Below are positions 1-6,862 of a DNA stretch of 9,602 bases, one piece after another; positions within the stretch are counted from its first letter, which is position 1; each line of letters opens with the position of its first letter. Source of the stretch: an uncultured Cloacibacillus sp. (GTDB taxonomy: Bacteria; Synergistota; Synergistia; Synergistales; Synergistaceae); NCBI GenBank assembly GCA_900544635.1, contig UQVV01000056.1:1-9602 (forward strand). The letters are read 5' to 3'. The translations under genes and the position numbers were made by a program. The notes below the pieces were generated by a model. The model did no database searches and had not been told where the DNA came from. It worked only from the letters and a program-made list of their open reading frames with translations.

Positions 1-2
1 AT

Positions 3-674
3 GAGACGCTCGGACGCCGCCGCGCGATAATGGAAGCGGCCTGCAAAGACCTCGGCCTCGAATTCATCTTCGAGACGGCCCCCGACCCGACGAGCGACGT
101 CGGCGTAGCTGGCGCGCAGCAGTTCGTCCTTGAAAAGACCCCGGCTTGGCTCGACAAGTACGGAAAGGAAACCGCTTTCTTCTGCACCAACGACGCCCAG
201 ACCGAACCGCTCCTCAAGCAGATAGCGAAGTACGGCGGAATCTTCGTCGAACCCGACCTTCCGTCGCCGCTCATGGGCTATCCAGGAGCGCTCGGCATCG
301 ACCTTTCGGCTGAAGCCGGAGACTTCCCGGCGATAATGAAGAAGGTCGAACAGGCCGTCATCGACGCCGGCGGAAAGGGCAGAATGGGAACGTGGAGCTA
401 CTCCTTCGGATGGAGCACGGTCTGCGCCCTCGCCGAGTACGGCAAGCGCATCACCGAAGGCGAAGCGAAGCTTTACCGTCTGAAGGACCTCTGGGCCTGC
501 TACGACAAGTACACGCCCGGCGCGCAGTGGATGGGCTCCGAGTACCTCGACATGGCGACGCAGGTCAAGATGCGCAACTTCCTGCTCGTCTACCAGGATA
601 CCTATATCTTCGGCAAGGGCTACATGGACATTACGAAAGTCCAGGTTCCCGAGAAATTTATGACGATAAAGTAA
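3..674 (+). CDS. DUF3798-like extracytoplasmic substrate-binding (lipo)protein, 5' truncated
   Basis: C-terminal 223 residues of a periplasmic-binding-protein-like product. The frame is open to the window edge (it reads ETLGRRRAI before the first ATG at 30), so the ATG at 30 is internal and the true start, with any signal peptide or lipobox, lies upstream. I recognise the sequence as resembling DUF3798, a family often annotated as lipoproteins; this is from memory, not a search. Visible features are segments such as ETAPDPTSDVG, AFFCTNDAQTEPLL and GALGIDLSAEAGDF, which look like the alternating fold of a sugar/nucleoside-type binding protein. It is followed by a terminator and then by the ATPase and two permeases of an ABC importer, so it is probably the solute receptor of that system. 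The ligand cannot be read from the sequence. An alternative is a binding-protein-like sensor. Confidence 0.85.
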   Translation, partial: ETLGRRRAIMEAACKDLGLEFIFETAPDPTSDVGVAGAQQFVLEKTPAWLDKYGKETAFFCTNDAQTEPLLKQIAKYGGIFVEPDLPSPLMGYPGALGIDLSAEAGDFPAIMKKVEQAVIDAGGKGRMGTWSYSFGWSTVCALAEYGKRITEGEAKLYRLKDLWACYDKYTPGAQWMGSEYLDMATQVKMRNFLLVYQDTYIFGKGYMDITKVQVPEKFMTIK

Positions 675-700
675 GCGCTGTAAACAGAGCCGCGTAATTT

Positions 701-735
701 AAATCTTTCCGGCGTCCGCGCCGGAAAGATTTTTT
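701..735 (+). terminator. Intrinsic terminator after the binding-protein gene
   Basis: A perfect 13-bp inverted repeat (arms 701-713 and 720-732, core CTTTCCGGC/GCCGGAAAG) with a 6-nt loop is followed by a run of T to 735. It lies 27 bases after the stop codon. It separates the binding-protein transcript from the ATPase-permease operon downstream. Confidence 0.9.
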
Positions 736-771
736 ATGATTAAAGCGCCTCGGCGTATCCTCCTTGTTATC

Positions 772-800
772 TTGTCGTTTATCAACAAATCAACTATTAT
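772..800 (+). promoter_or_regulatory. Sigma70-like promoter for the ABC operon
   Basis: TTGTCG (772-777) is separated by 17 bases from TATTAT (795-800): 4/6 and 5/6 matches to the consensus boxes at ideal spacing. It lies in an AT-rich stretch between the terminator and the ATPase start, leaving a 5' leader of about 70 nt. Judged by eye only. Confidence 0.5.
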
Positions 801-877
801 AAGTTCAGTTTTATGCGCAAAGAGTTTAACGTAACAAAGCCATAAAATTTATCAGTATCAGCAACGAGGTGAAGTGT

Positions 878-2500
878 ATGGACACAGGAGTCCCTCTATT
901 GAAGATGGAGAACATCGGCAAAGAATACTTCGGCAACCGCGTTCTCCAGGACGTTAGCTTTTCGCTGCAGCCGGGGGAAATAATGGGGCTGGTCGGAGAA
1001 AACGGAGCCGGCAAGTCGACGCTGATGAATATACTTTTCGGGATGCCCGTCATCGCCGAAACGGGCGGCTATGAAGGGAAGATAAAAATCGACGGCGAGG
1101 AGGTCCATTTCAAGGACCCGCTCGACGCCCTCCAGGCCGGAATAGGAATGGTGCACCAGGAGTTCTCGCTCATACCGGGCTTCAGCGCGACCGAGAACAT
1201 CCTGCTCAACAGAGAATCGACTAAGTACAATTTCACCGTCGAGGTCTTCGGCGACAGGCTCAAGACTCTCGACAGGGCGGACATGCGCGCGAGGGCGGAG
1301 AAGGCCATCAGGACGCTCGGCGTCGACCTCAAGGCCGACACGCTGATAAGCGAGATGCCGGTTGGCCATAAGCAGTTTACGGAAATAGCGCGCGAGATAG
1401 ACAGGAGCAAGACAAGGCTGCTCGTCCTCGACGAGCCGACCGCGGTCCTCGCCGAGAGCGAGGCGACAGTCCTCATCGCGGCGCTGCGCAAGCTCTCGGA
1501 GCAGGGCATCGCGATAATCTTCATCTCCCACCGCCTCCAGGAAATAATCGACCTGTGCGACAAGCTGATAGTGCTGCGCGACGGGCGCGTCATCCAGGAG
1601 GCAAAAACCTCCGAAACGAACGTGCGCCAGATAGCCGCGTGGATGGTCGACCGCAAAGGCGACGGCGGAGTCCAGACGGAAGAGCGCAAGGAAGAGCACC
1701 AGAAGGAAATCGGCGAGGTCGTCCTCAAGACCGAGCACCTCTGGGTCGACATGCCCGGAGAGACGGTCCGCGACGTTTCGATAGAGGTGCGCCGCGGCGA
1801 GATACTCGGCTTCGGCGGACTGGCGGGACAGGGCAAGGTCGGCATCTCGAACGGCATCATGGGCCTCTACGCCGCGGGCGGCAAGGTATGGCTGCGCGGC
1901 AAGGAGATAAAGCTCAACGACCCCGACGCGTCGCTGCGCGAGGGCATGGCCTTCGTCTCTGAGGACCGCCGCGGCGTCGGCCTGCTTCTCGAAGAAGGCA
2001 TCGACTGGAACATCACCTTCACCGCGATGCAGGTGCAGGAGAAGTTTATAAAGAATCTCTTCGGCGGGCTCGTGAAATGGCGCGACGACAAGGCCATCGA
2101 GCAGTGCGCCGAGGATTACATCAAATCCCTCGAAATCCGCTGCACCGGGCCGAAGCAGCGCGCGATAGAGCTTTCGGGCGGAAACCAGCAGAAGGTCTGC
2201 CTCGCGAAAGCCTTCGCCGTGAACCCGGAAATCCTCTTCGTCTCCGAGCCGACGCGCGGAATCGACGTTGGCGCCAAAAAACTCGTCCTCGACACTCTGC
2301 GCCGCGTCAACCGCGAGAACGGCACGACGATCATCATGACATCGTCCGAGCTCGAGGAGCTCCGCTCGATATGCGACCGCATCGCGATAATCAACGAGGG
2401 GCGCGTCTCAGGCATACTTCCGGCCTCCGCCGAAGCGGAAGAGTTCGGACTGCTGATGCTCGGCCACGTCGAAGAACAGACGGCCGCGGCAAATCAATAG
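878..2500 (+). CDS. ABC importer ATP-binding protein, two fused NBDs (RbsA/MglA-like)
   Basis: 540-residue cytoplasmic ATPase with two nucleotide-binding domains, the layout of sugar and nucleoside importers. NBD1 has Walker A GENGAGKST (40-48), Q-loop Gln94, an atypical signature MPVGHKQ (160-166), Walker B LVLDEPT (Asp185, Glu186) and His218. NBD2 has a degenerate P-loop GLAGQGKVGI (314-323), an intact signature LSGGNQQK (432-439) and FVSEPTRGID, where Ser456 stands at the usual Walker B Asp and the catalytic Glu457 is kept. The ATG at 878 is chosen because GAGGTG (866-871) is 6 nt upstream; the in-frame GTG at 869 overlaps that site and has none of its own. The permease gene starts 19 bases downstream, indicating an operon. 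It should energise import by the two permeases. The transporter class is secure, the substrate unknown. Confidence 0.95.
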   Translation: MDTGVPLLKMENIGKEYFGNRVLQDVSFSLQPGEIMGLVGENGAGKSTLMNILFGMPVIAETGGYEGKIKIDGEEVHFKDPLDALQAGIGMVHQEFSLIPGFSATENILLNRESTKYNFTVEVFGDRLKTLDRADMRARAEKAIRTLGVDLKADTLISEMPVGHKQFTEIAREIDRSKTRLLVLDEPTAVLAESEATVLIAALRKLSEQGIAIIFISHRLQEIIDLCDKLIVLRDGRVIQEAKTSETNVRQIAAWMVDRKGDGGVQTEERKEEHQKEIGEVVLKTEHLWVDMPGETVRDVSIEVRRGEILGFGGLAGQGKVGISNGIMGLYAAGGKVWLRGKEIKLNDPDASLREGMAFVSEDRRGVGLLLEEGIDWNITFTAMQVQEKFIKNLFGGLVKWRDDKAIEQCAEDYIKSLEIRCTGPKQRAIELSGGNQQKVCLAKAFAVNPEILFVSEPTRGIDVGAKKLVLDTLRRVNRENGTTIIMTSSELEELRSICDRIAIINEGRVSGILPASAEAEEFGLLMLGHVEEQTAAANQ

Positions 2501-2519
2501 AGAACGCAGGTGAATTACA

Positions 2520-3566
2520 ATGCAGGGCAAATTAAAGCAGTTTATTGAAAACGCCGGCTGGCCGCGAATAATAATAGCGCTCTTCCTACTCGCGCTCTTC
2601 ATCGCAGCGCCCTTCGTCGGCGTCCGCATAGACGCCTCCATCTCCGACACGCTCGTCCGCGTCGGGATGAACGGCATCCTCGTGCTCGCGATGGTGCCGA
2701 TGATACAGTCGGGCTGCGGGCTGAACTTCGGCCTCCCGCTCGGGATAATCGCCGGCCTCCTCGGCGCCGTCACCTCGATACAGATAGGCGTGACGGGCAG
2801 CATCGGCTTCATCATCGCGATGGCGATAGCCGTGCCGATAGCCGTCGTCCTCGGCTGGCTCTACGGACAGCTCCTCAACCGCGTCAAGGGCGACGAAATG
2901 ATGATAGCCACCTACGTCGGCTTCTCCTCCGTCGCGCTCATGTGCATCGCCTGGCTGCTGCTCCCCTACACGAGCCCGACGATGATCTGGGGCTACGGCG
3001 GCTCCGGCCTCCGCACTACGATAAGCGTCGAGGGCTTCTGGCTCAACGCGCTCAGCCAGTACGTCAACATCAGGATAGGCGAGTTCTTCTACATCCCCGT
3101 CGGAATGTTCCTCTTCTTCGCCTTCGTCTCCTTCCTCGTCTGGGCCTTCTTCCGCACCAAGACGGGAACCGCGATAACGGCGGTCGGCTCCAACCCGGAG
3201 TTCGCGCGCGCCTCCGGCATCGACGTGGACAAGATGCGCACGATATCGGTCATCATGTCGACGGCGCTCGGAGCGATAGGCATCCTCGTCTACGAGCAGA
3301 GCTTCGGATTCATCCAGCTCTACATGGGGCCGTTCTACATGGCCTTCCCCGCGGTCGCCGCTATACTGCTCGGCGGCGCTTCGGTCAATAAGGCCACGAT
3401 GGTCAACGTCGTCGTCGGAACGTTCCTCTTCCAGGGGATACTCACGATGACGCCGTCGGTTATAAACAGCGTAATGCAGACGGACATGTCCGAGGTCATA
3501 CGCATAATAGTCAGTAACGGCATGATACTCTACGCCCTTACCAGGAAAGTGACGGTGAAACGATAA
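2520..3566 (+). CDS. ABC importer permease 1 (BPD_transp_2 / RbsC-like)
   Basis: 348-residue hydrophobic inner-membrane protein with about 8-10 membrane segments (e.g. about 16-34, 72-90, 95-117, 131-149, 191-211, 243-258, 273-289 and 295-312). Hallmarks of the RbsC/NupP-type permease superfamily are the cytoplasmic coupling loop AVGSNPEFARASGI (221-234) and LLGGASVNKAT (283-293). Where sugar permeases have a GIDLSVG-type motif it has GCGLNFG (65-71). It is translated from the ATG at 2520 with AGGTG (2508-2512) 7 nt upstream. Its stop codon overlaps the next start (TAATG), suggesting translational coupling. With permease 2 it probably forms a heterodimeric translocation pore, as in two-permease nucleoside importers. 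The substrate is not inferable. Confidence 0.93.
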   Translation: MQGKLKQFIENAGWPRIIIALFLLALFIAAPFVGVRIDASISDTLVRVGMNGILVLAMVPMIQSGCGLNFGLPLGIIAGLLGAVTSIQIGVTGSIGFIIAMAIAVPIAVVLGWLYGQLLNRVKGDEMMIATYVGFSSVALMCIAWLLLPYTSPTMIWGYGGSGLRTTISVEGFWLNALSQYVNIRIGEFFYIPVGMFLFFAFVSFLVWAFFRTKTGTAITAVGSNPEFARASGIDVDKMRTISVIMSTALGAIGILVYEQSFGFIQLYMGPFYMAFPAVAAILLGGASVNKATMVNVVVGTFLFQGILTMTPSVINSVMQTDMSEVIRIIVSNGMILYALTRKVTVKR

Positions 3567-4657
3567 TGGCGGAGCAGAAACGCGATCTAAAGAACGTACT
3601 TGCGGACTACGCCGTCCCGATCGTCTTCATCGGGCTTTCGGCGATAGCGATTCCTCTTTCGGGATTCTCGGCGACATATCTGATACAGGAAATGTTCACG
3701 CGCCTCGCGCGCAACTCCTTCCTCGTCCTCTCGCTGCTCATCCCGATACTTGCGGGCATGGGGCTCAACTTCGGTATGGTCCTCGGCGCGATGGCGGGGC
3801 AGATAGGGCTCATCTTCGTTACCGACTGGGCCGTCGCGGGCTGGCCGGGAATGCTGCTCGCATCGATAGTCGGAATGCCGATAGCGATAGTCCTCGGCTA
3901 CATCTGCGGAGCGGTCCTCAACAGGGCCAAGGGACGCGAAATGGTTACGTCGTACATCCTCGGGTTCTTCATCAACGGAGTCTATCAGCTCGTCGTCCTC
4001 TACGGAATGGGCCGCCTGATACCGATCAGCAACCCGCAGCTCGTACTCTCGCGCGGCTACGGCATACGCAACGCGATAAACCTCACGGGCATACGCCGCA
4101 CGCTCGATACGCTCATCCCGTTTAAGATAGGCACAATAGACATACCGATAGCGACCTTCCTCGTCATCGGCGTCTTCTGCATCTTCATCATCTGGTTCCG
4201 CCGCACGAAGCTCGGTCAGGACATGCGCGCGATAGGGCAGGACATGGCCGTCGCCGAGGCCGCGGGCATCCCGGTCGAGCGCACGAGGATAATAGCGATA
4301 ATCATATCGACGGTCCTCGCCTGCTTCGGACAGATAATATTCCTCCAGAACATCGGAACGATGAACACCTACAACAGCCACGACCAGGCCGGTATGTTCG
4401 CAATCGCGGCGATACTGATAGGCGGAGCCTCCGTCAGCCGCGCGACGATAACGAACGTCTTCGTCGGCGTCATACTCTTCCACCTGATGTTCGTCGTCTC
4501 GCCGATGGCCGGTAAAGAGCTCATCGGACAGGCGCAGCTCGGAGAGTACTTCCGTGTCTTCGTCTCGTACGGCATCATCGCGCTCGCGCTCGTGCTCCAC
4601 GCATGGAAGCGCCACCGCGACCGCCTTGCCGCGCGCAGAAGCCTGAGAGGAGAATAA
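3566..4657 (+). CDS. ABC importer permease 2 (paralogue of permease 1)
   Basis: 363-residue polytopic membrane protein of the same superfamily as its upstream neighbour. Matching landmarks sit at nearly identical positions: GMGLNFG (64-70), LNRAKGREM (118-126), coupling loop AIGQDMAVAEAAGI (222-234) and LIGGASVSRAT (284-294). This indicates tandem duplication and divergence, and a pseudo-twofold heterodimer with permease 1. The first ATG (3566) shares one base with the preceding TAA, so it is translationally coupled. The C-terminal end (346-363) is strongly basic (KRHRDRLAARR) and should lie in the cytoplasm. The next gene begins 2 bases after the stop. Confidence 0.93.
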   Translation: MAEQKRDLKNVLADYAVPIVFIGLSAIAIPLSGFSATYLIQEMFTRLARNSFLVLSLLIPILAGMGLNFGMVLGAMAGQIGLIFVTDWAVAGWPGMLLASIVGMPIAIVLGYICGAVLNRAKGREMVTSYILGFFINGVYQLVVLYGMGRLIPISNPQLVLSRGYGIRNAINLTGIRRTLDTLIPFKIGTIDIPIATFLVIGVFCIFIIWFRRTKLGQDMRAIGQDMAVAEAAGIPVERTRIIAIIISTVLACFGQIIFLQNIGTMNTYNSHDQAGMFAIAAILIGGASVSRATITNVFVGVILFHLMFVVSPMAGKELIGQAQLGEYFRVFVSYGIIALALVLHAWKRHRDRLAARRSLRGE

Positions 4658-4659
4658 CG

Positions 4660-5139
4660 ATGGAAAACGTCAACAAAAGAAGGCTCGTCATACGCATCGC
4701 GCTCGTCGTCCTGCTCGTCCTGCTTTGCTTCGGCCTTTACTACATAGGCAAGGAGCACGACGTCTACGTGGACAACAAGACGGTCACGATAGACGGCAGG
4801 GAATACCGGGAGATTGAGTACCTCGCGCTCGTCGTCAACGGCGACGAGAAGGACTCCGTGGAATACTTTGCCGGAGACCGCGACGTGCTGAAGCTCCAGG
4901 GGCCGAACCACACGCTCAAGATAATCGTAATGGACGAGGACACCGAGGAGGTCATCAAGACCGTCGAGCGCAAGCTCAGCCTCGGCACGATCCCCGCGAT
5001 TATGGTCTCGATGCCCGCGATAGCGGAGGAGGCGGAGAACATAGAGCTTCCGCTTCCGCATCTCCAGCAGGCGGCGCCGGCGCAGGACGACGAGCCTGCG
5101 GCCGGAGGCATGGACGCCGGGCCGTCGTTCTCGGAATAA
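4660..5139 (+). CDS. Small membrane-anchored protein of ABC operon, unknown function (possibly DUF6672)
   Basis: 159-residue protein. The start at 4660 is chosen because GAGAGGAG (4645-4652) is 7 nt upstream; an in-frame ATG at 4603 lies inside the permease gene and lacks such a site. Layout: basic N terminus (NKRR, 5-8), one membrane helix at about 9-29 (VVLLVLLCFGLYYIG), then a mixed, probably beta-rich domain (about 33-108) predicted outside the cytoplasm by the positive-inside rule, then a Pro/Ala/Glu-rich tail (about 115-159) that looks disordered. No lipobox or obvious signal-peptidase I site is seen, so it is probably an N-terminally anchored protein. It starts 2 bases after permease 2 and precedes the operon terminator, so it should be made with the importer. 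I vaguely associate this context with DUF6672, unverified. It could be an accessory, assembly or docking subunit. Confidence 0.85.
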   Translation: MENVNKRRLVIRIALVVLLVLLCFGLYYIGKEHDVYVDNKTVTIDGREYREIEYLALVVNGDEKDSVEYFAGDRDVLKLQGPNHTLKIIVMDEDTEEVIKTVERKLSLGTIPAIMVSMPAIAEEAENIELPLPHLQQAAPAQDDEPAAGGMDAGPSFSE

Positions 5140-5160
5140 CGGCGCAGAAGAAAATATCAG

Positions 5161-5195
5161 GGCCGCGCGCAGCGTATGCGCGCGGCCTTACTTTT
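5161..5195 (+). terminator. GC-rich intrinsic terminator (or attenuator) after the ABC operon
   Basis: A perfect 10-bp inverted repeat GGCCGCGCGC (5161-5170) / GCGCGCGGCC (5178-5187) with a 7-nt loop is followed by TTACTTTT (5188-5195). The Shine-Dalgarno of the next gene begins at 5198, so the hairpin could also act on that gene's expression. Confidence 0.8.
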
Positions 5196-5211
5196 ACGGG
5201 AGGTACGTGCA

Positions 5212-5859
5212 ATGGGCGAAACGACGGTCTACATCATCCGCCACGGCGAATGCGACGGCAACAGGGATAAAAGGATACGCGGCTGCGTCGATTTCCCGCT
5301 CAACGAAAACGGCGTGAAACAGGCGCGGGCCATGGCGGCGCGGCTCAAAAGCGCGGGGATTTCCGCGGTCGTGACCAGCCCGCTCGCGCGCGCCCTCGAG
5401 ACCGCGCGCATACTCGGCGAGGCCGTCGGCGCGGAGCCGGTCGTAAAAGAAGGCTTCCGCAACATCTGCTTCGGCGAATGGGAAAACCGCCTGCAAAGCG
5501 ACATCATGCGAGAATTCCCCGAAGCGTGGCGCACGTGGACGACGCGCCCCGAGGAGCTGCGCGTCGAGGGCGCGGAGAGCCTTTTCGACGTGCGCGGACG
5601 CTCGCTGCGCGAGCTTGAAAACACCGTCGCGGAGTACGAGGGGCGGACGATAGCGCTCGTCTCGCACCGCGCGCTGATAAAGCCGATGCTCGCCGGAGCC
5701 TTGGGCGTCGCGCCGCCCTTTTTCTGGCGGCTGCACCTCGACAACGCCGCCTACGGCGTGCTGAGCCACACGCCCGCGCGCGGCTTCACGCTGCGCGCGC
5801 TCAACATCACCGAGCATCTGAAAAACCTTAAAATAGCCGACGACTTCGACAGCATGTAG
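5212..5859 (+). CDS. Histidine phosphatase family protein (phosphoglycerate mutase-like)
   Basis: 215-residue soluble cytoplasmic protein of branch 1 of the histidine phosphatase superfamily. Seen: the RHGE motif at 10-13 (His11 is the phospho-acceptor), PLNENGVKQA, the substrate-site stretch TSPLARALETARI, FGEWE at 87-91, and the second catalytic His152 in LVSHRALIK. The length suits a cofactor-dependent mutase or a broad phosphatase such as the CobC/GpmB group; sequence alone does not decide the substrate. The residue where relatives usually carry the proton-donor Glu (four before the Gly of FGEWE) is Asn84. The start at 5212 has GGGAGGT (5198-5204) 7 nt upstream; the ATG at 5176 lies inside the terminator loop and is rejected. 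There is no room for a promoter between the terminator and this site, so expression may depend on read-through. Confidence 0.9.
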   Translation: MGETTVYIIRHGECDGNRDKRIRGCVDFPLNENGVKQARAMAARLKSAGISAVVTSPLARALETARILGEAVGAEPVVKEGFRNICFGEWENRLQSDIMREFPEAWRTWTTRPEELRVEGAESLFDVRGRSLRELENTVAEYEGRTIALVSHRALIKPMLAGALGVAPPFFWRLHLDNAAYGVLSHTPARGFTLRALNITEHLKNLKIADDFDSM

Positions 5860-5910
5860 CCGCGCGGCGGATTTTCCATTTTCCCGAAAAAAAATTCCTT
5901 CGGCAATGCG

Positions 5911-5936
5911 GCGCGGGCGCTTCACAACGCCCGCGC
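5911..5936. promoter_or_regulatory. Perfect 9-bp inverted repeat around a -35 box (operator or hairpin)
   Basis: GCGCGGGCG (5911-5919) and CGCCCGCGC (5928-5936) are perfect inverted repeats around the 8-base centre CTTCACAA. The centre contains the probable -35 hexamer of the fumarase promoter. No T run follows on the + strand, which argues against a simple terminator of the phosphatase gene and for an operator or a regulatory hairpin. Confidence 0.5.
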
Positions 5937-5950
5937 TCTGCTATTATTAT
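5921..5950 (+). promoter_or_regulatory. Sigma70-like promoter of the fumarase operon
   Basis: TTCACA (5921-5926, 5/6 to TTGACA) is followed after 18 bases by TATTAT (5945-5950, 5/6 to TATAAT). An overlapping TATTAT at 5942-5947 would give a 15-base spacer. The leader would be about 35 nt, ending in the ribosome binding site GAGGGGTG (5979-5986). Confidence 0.55.
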
Positions 5951-5991
5951 CTGGAGAAAAGCTCCAACAAATTCATGCGAGGGGTGTTGAT

Positions 5992-6858
5992 ATGTCGAAG
6001 ATATATACTCTCACGGCGGCGGAAATCTCGGATAAAGTCTGCGAGCTCGCGCTGACCGCGAACATGTACCTGCCCGAGGACGTGGCGGAGTCGCTGAGGA
6101 AGGCGCGCGCCGCGGAGAAGCTCGGGCGCGCTCAGTCGCTCTACGACGAGATAATCGAGAACGCGAAGCTCGCCGCCGACAAATACATGCCTATATGCCA
6201 GGACTGCGGCATGGCGGTGCTCTTCATCGAGCTCGGACAGGACCTCCACGTCGAGGGCGGCGATTTGGAAGAGGCGGTCAACGAAGGCGTGCGCCGCGCC
6301 TATCGCGAAGGCTACCTGCGCAAGTCCGTCGTCCGCGACCCGCTCGCCGACCGCCGCAACACCGGCGACAACACGCCGGCGGTAATCCACTGGAAGATAG
6401 TCCCCGGCAGCGCGATAGACATCACGATAACGCCGAAGGGCATGGGCAGCGAGAACATGAGCCGCATATTCATGCTCAAGCCCGCGGACGGCGCGGAGGG
6501 AGTCGTGCGCTCCGTCGTCGAGACGGTGCGCGAGGCAGGCTCCAACCCCTGCCCGCCGGTAGTCATAGGCGTCGGCATCGGCGGCAACTTCGAGACCGCG
6601 CCGCTCGCCGCGAAAGAGGCGCTGCTCGTACCCTGCGGCGTCCGCAACCCGATAGAATACTACGCGAAGCTCGAAGAAGAAATCCTGCGCGAAGTCAACA
6701 AATTAGGCATAGGCCCGTCGGGCTGCGGCGGCACGGTCACGGCGCTCGACGCGCACATCGTGACGAAGCCGACGCACATCGCCGGAATGCCCGTCGCCGT
6801 CAACATCTGCTGCCACGCGCTGCGCCACGCGCACGGACGCATCGAAGGGAGAGGCTAA
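5992..6858 (+). CDS. Class I fumarate hydratase (or L-tartrate dehydratase) alpha subunit
   Basis: 288-residue [4Fe-4S] hydro-lyase subunit; with the beta subunit it should interconvert fumarate and L-malate in the cytoplasm. Probable cluster ligands by family comparison: Cys69 in PICQDCG, Cys187 in NPCPP and Cys274 in NICCHALRHAH. Other family landmarks are RRNTGDNTPA, PKGMGSENMS, VIGVGIGGNFETA and IGPSGCGGTVTAL. The length matches the two-subunit alpha form of anaerobes rather than the single-chain FumA/FumB. The start at 5992 has GAGGGGTG five bases upstream. The beta gene begins four bases after the stop. Tartrate dehydratase (TtdA) has the same architecture; fumarase is preferred because it is a common central enzyme and no tartrate genes are seen, but this is inference. 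Cys72 (relatives usually have Thr) and Cys245 (usually Leu in GLGG) are extra cysteines. Confidence 0.93.
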   Translation: MSKIYTLTAAEISDKVCELALTANMYLPEDVAESLRKARAAEKLGRAQSLYDEIIENAKLAADKYMPICQDCGMAVLFIELGQDLHVEGGDLEEAVNEGVRRAYREGYLRKSVVRDPLADRRNTGDNTPAVIHWKIVPGSAIDITITPKGMGSENMSRIFMLKPADGAEGVVRSVVETVREAGSNPCPPVVIGVGIGGNFETAPLAAKEALLVPCGVRNPIEYYAKLEEEILREVNKLGIGPSGCGGTVTALDAHIVTKPTHIAGMPVAVNICCHALRHAHGRIEGRG

Positions 6859-6862
6859 GGAC

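Noticed and set aside
736..834. 32-codon + strand ORF beginning in the terminator U tract
   Set aside because: Its only ribosome-site-like sequence is locked in the terminator stem, and the frame overlaps the predicted promoter and leader of the ABC operon.
3587..4615. Long minus-strand open frame (342 codons) opposite permease 2
   Set aside because: Its product is mostly charged low-complexity residues (Asp, Glu, Arg, Tyr) as expected from the complement of a GC-rich membrane protein gene, and the + strand gene has clear family motifs.
5194..5925. Minus-strand open frame opposite the phosphatase gene
   Set aside because: Arg/Ala-rich shadow; the + strand frame has RHGE and other phosphatase motifs.
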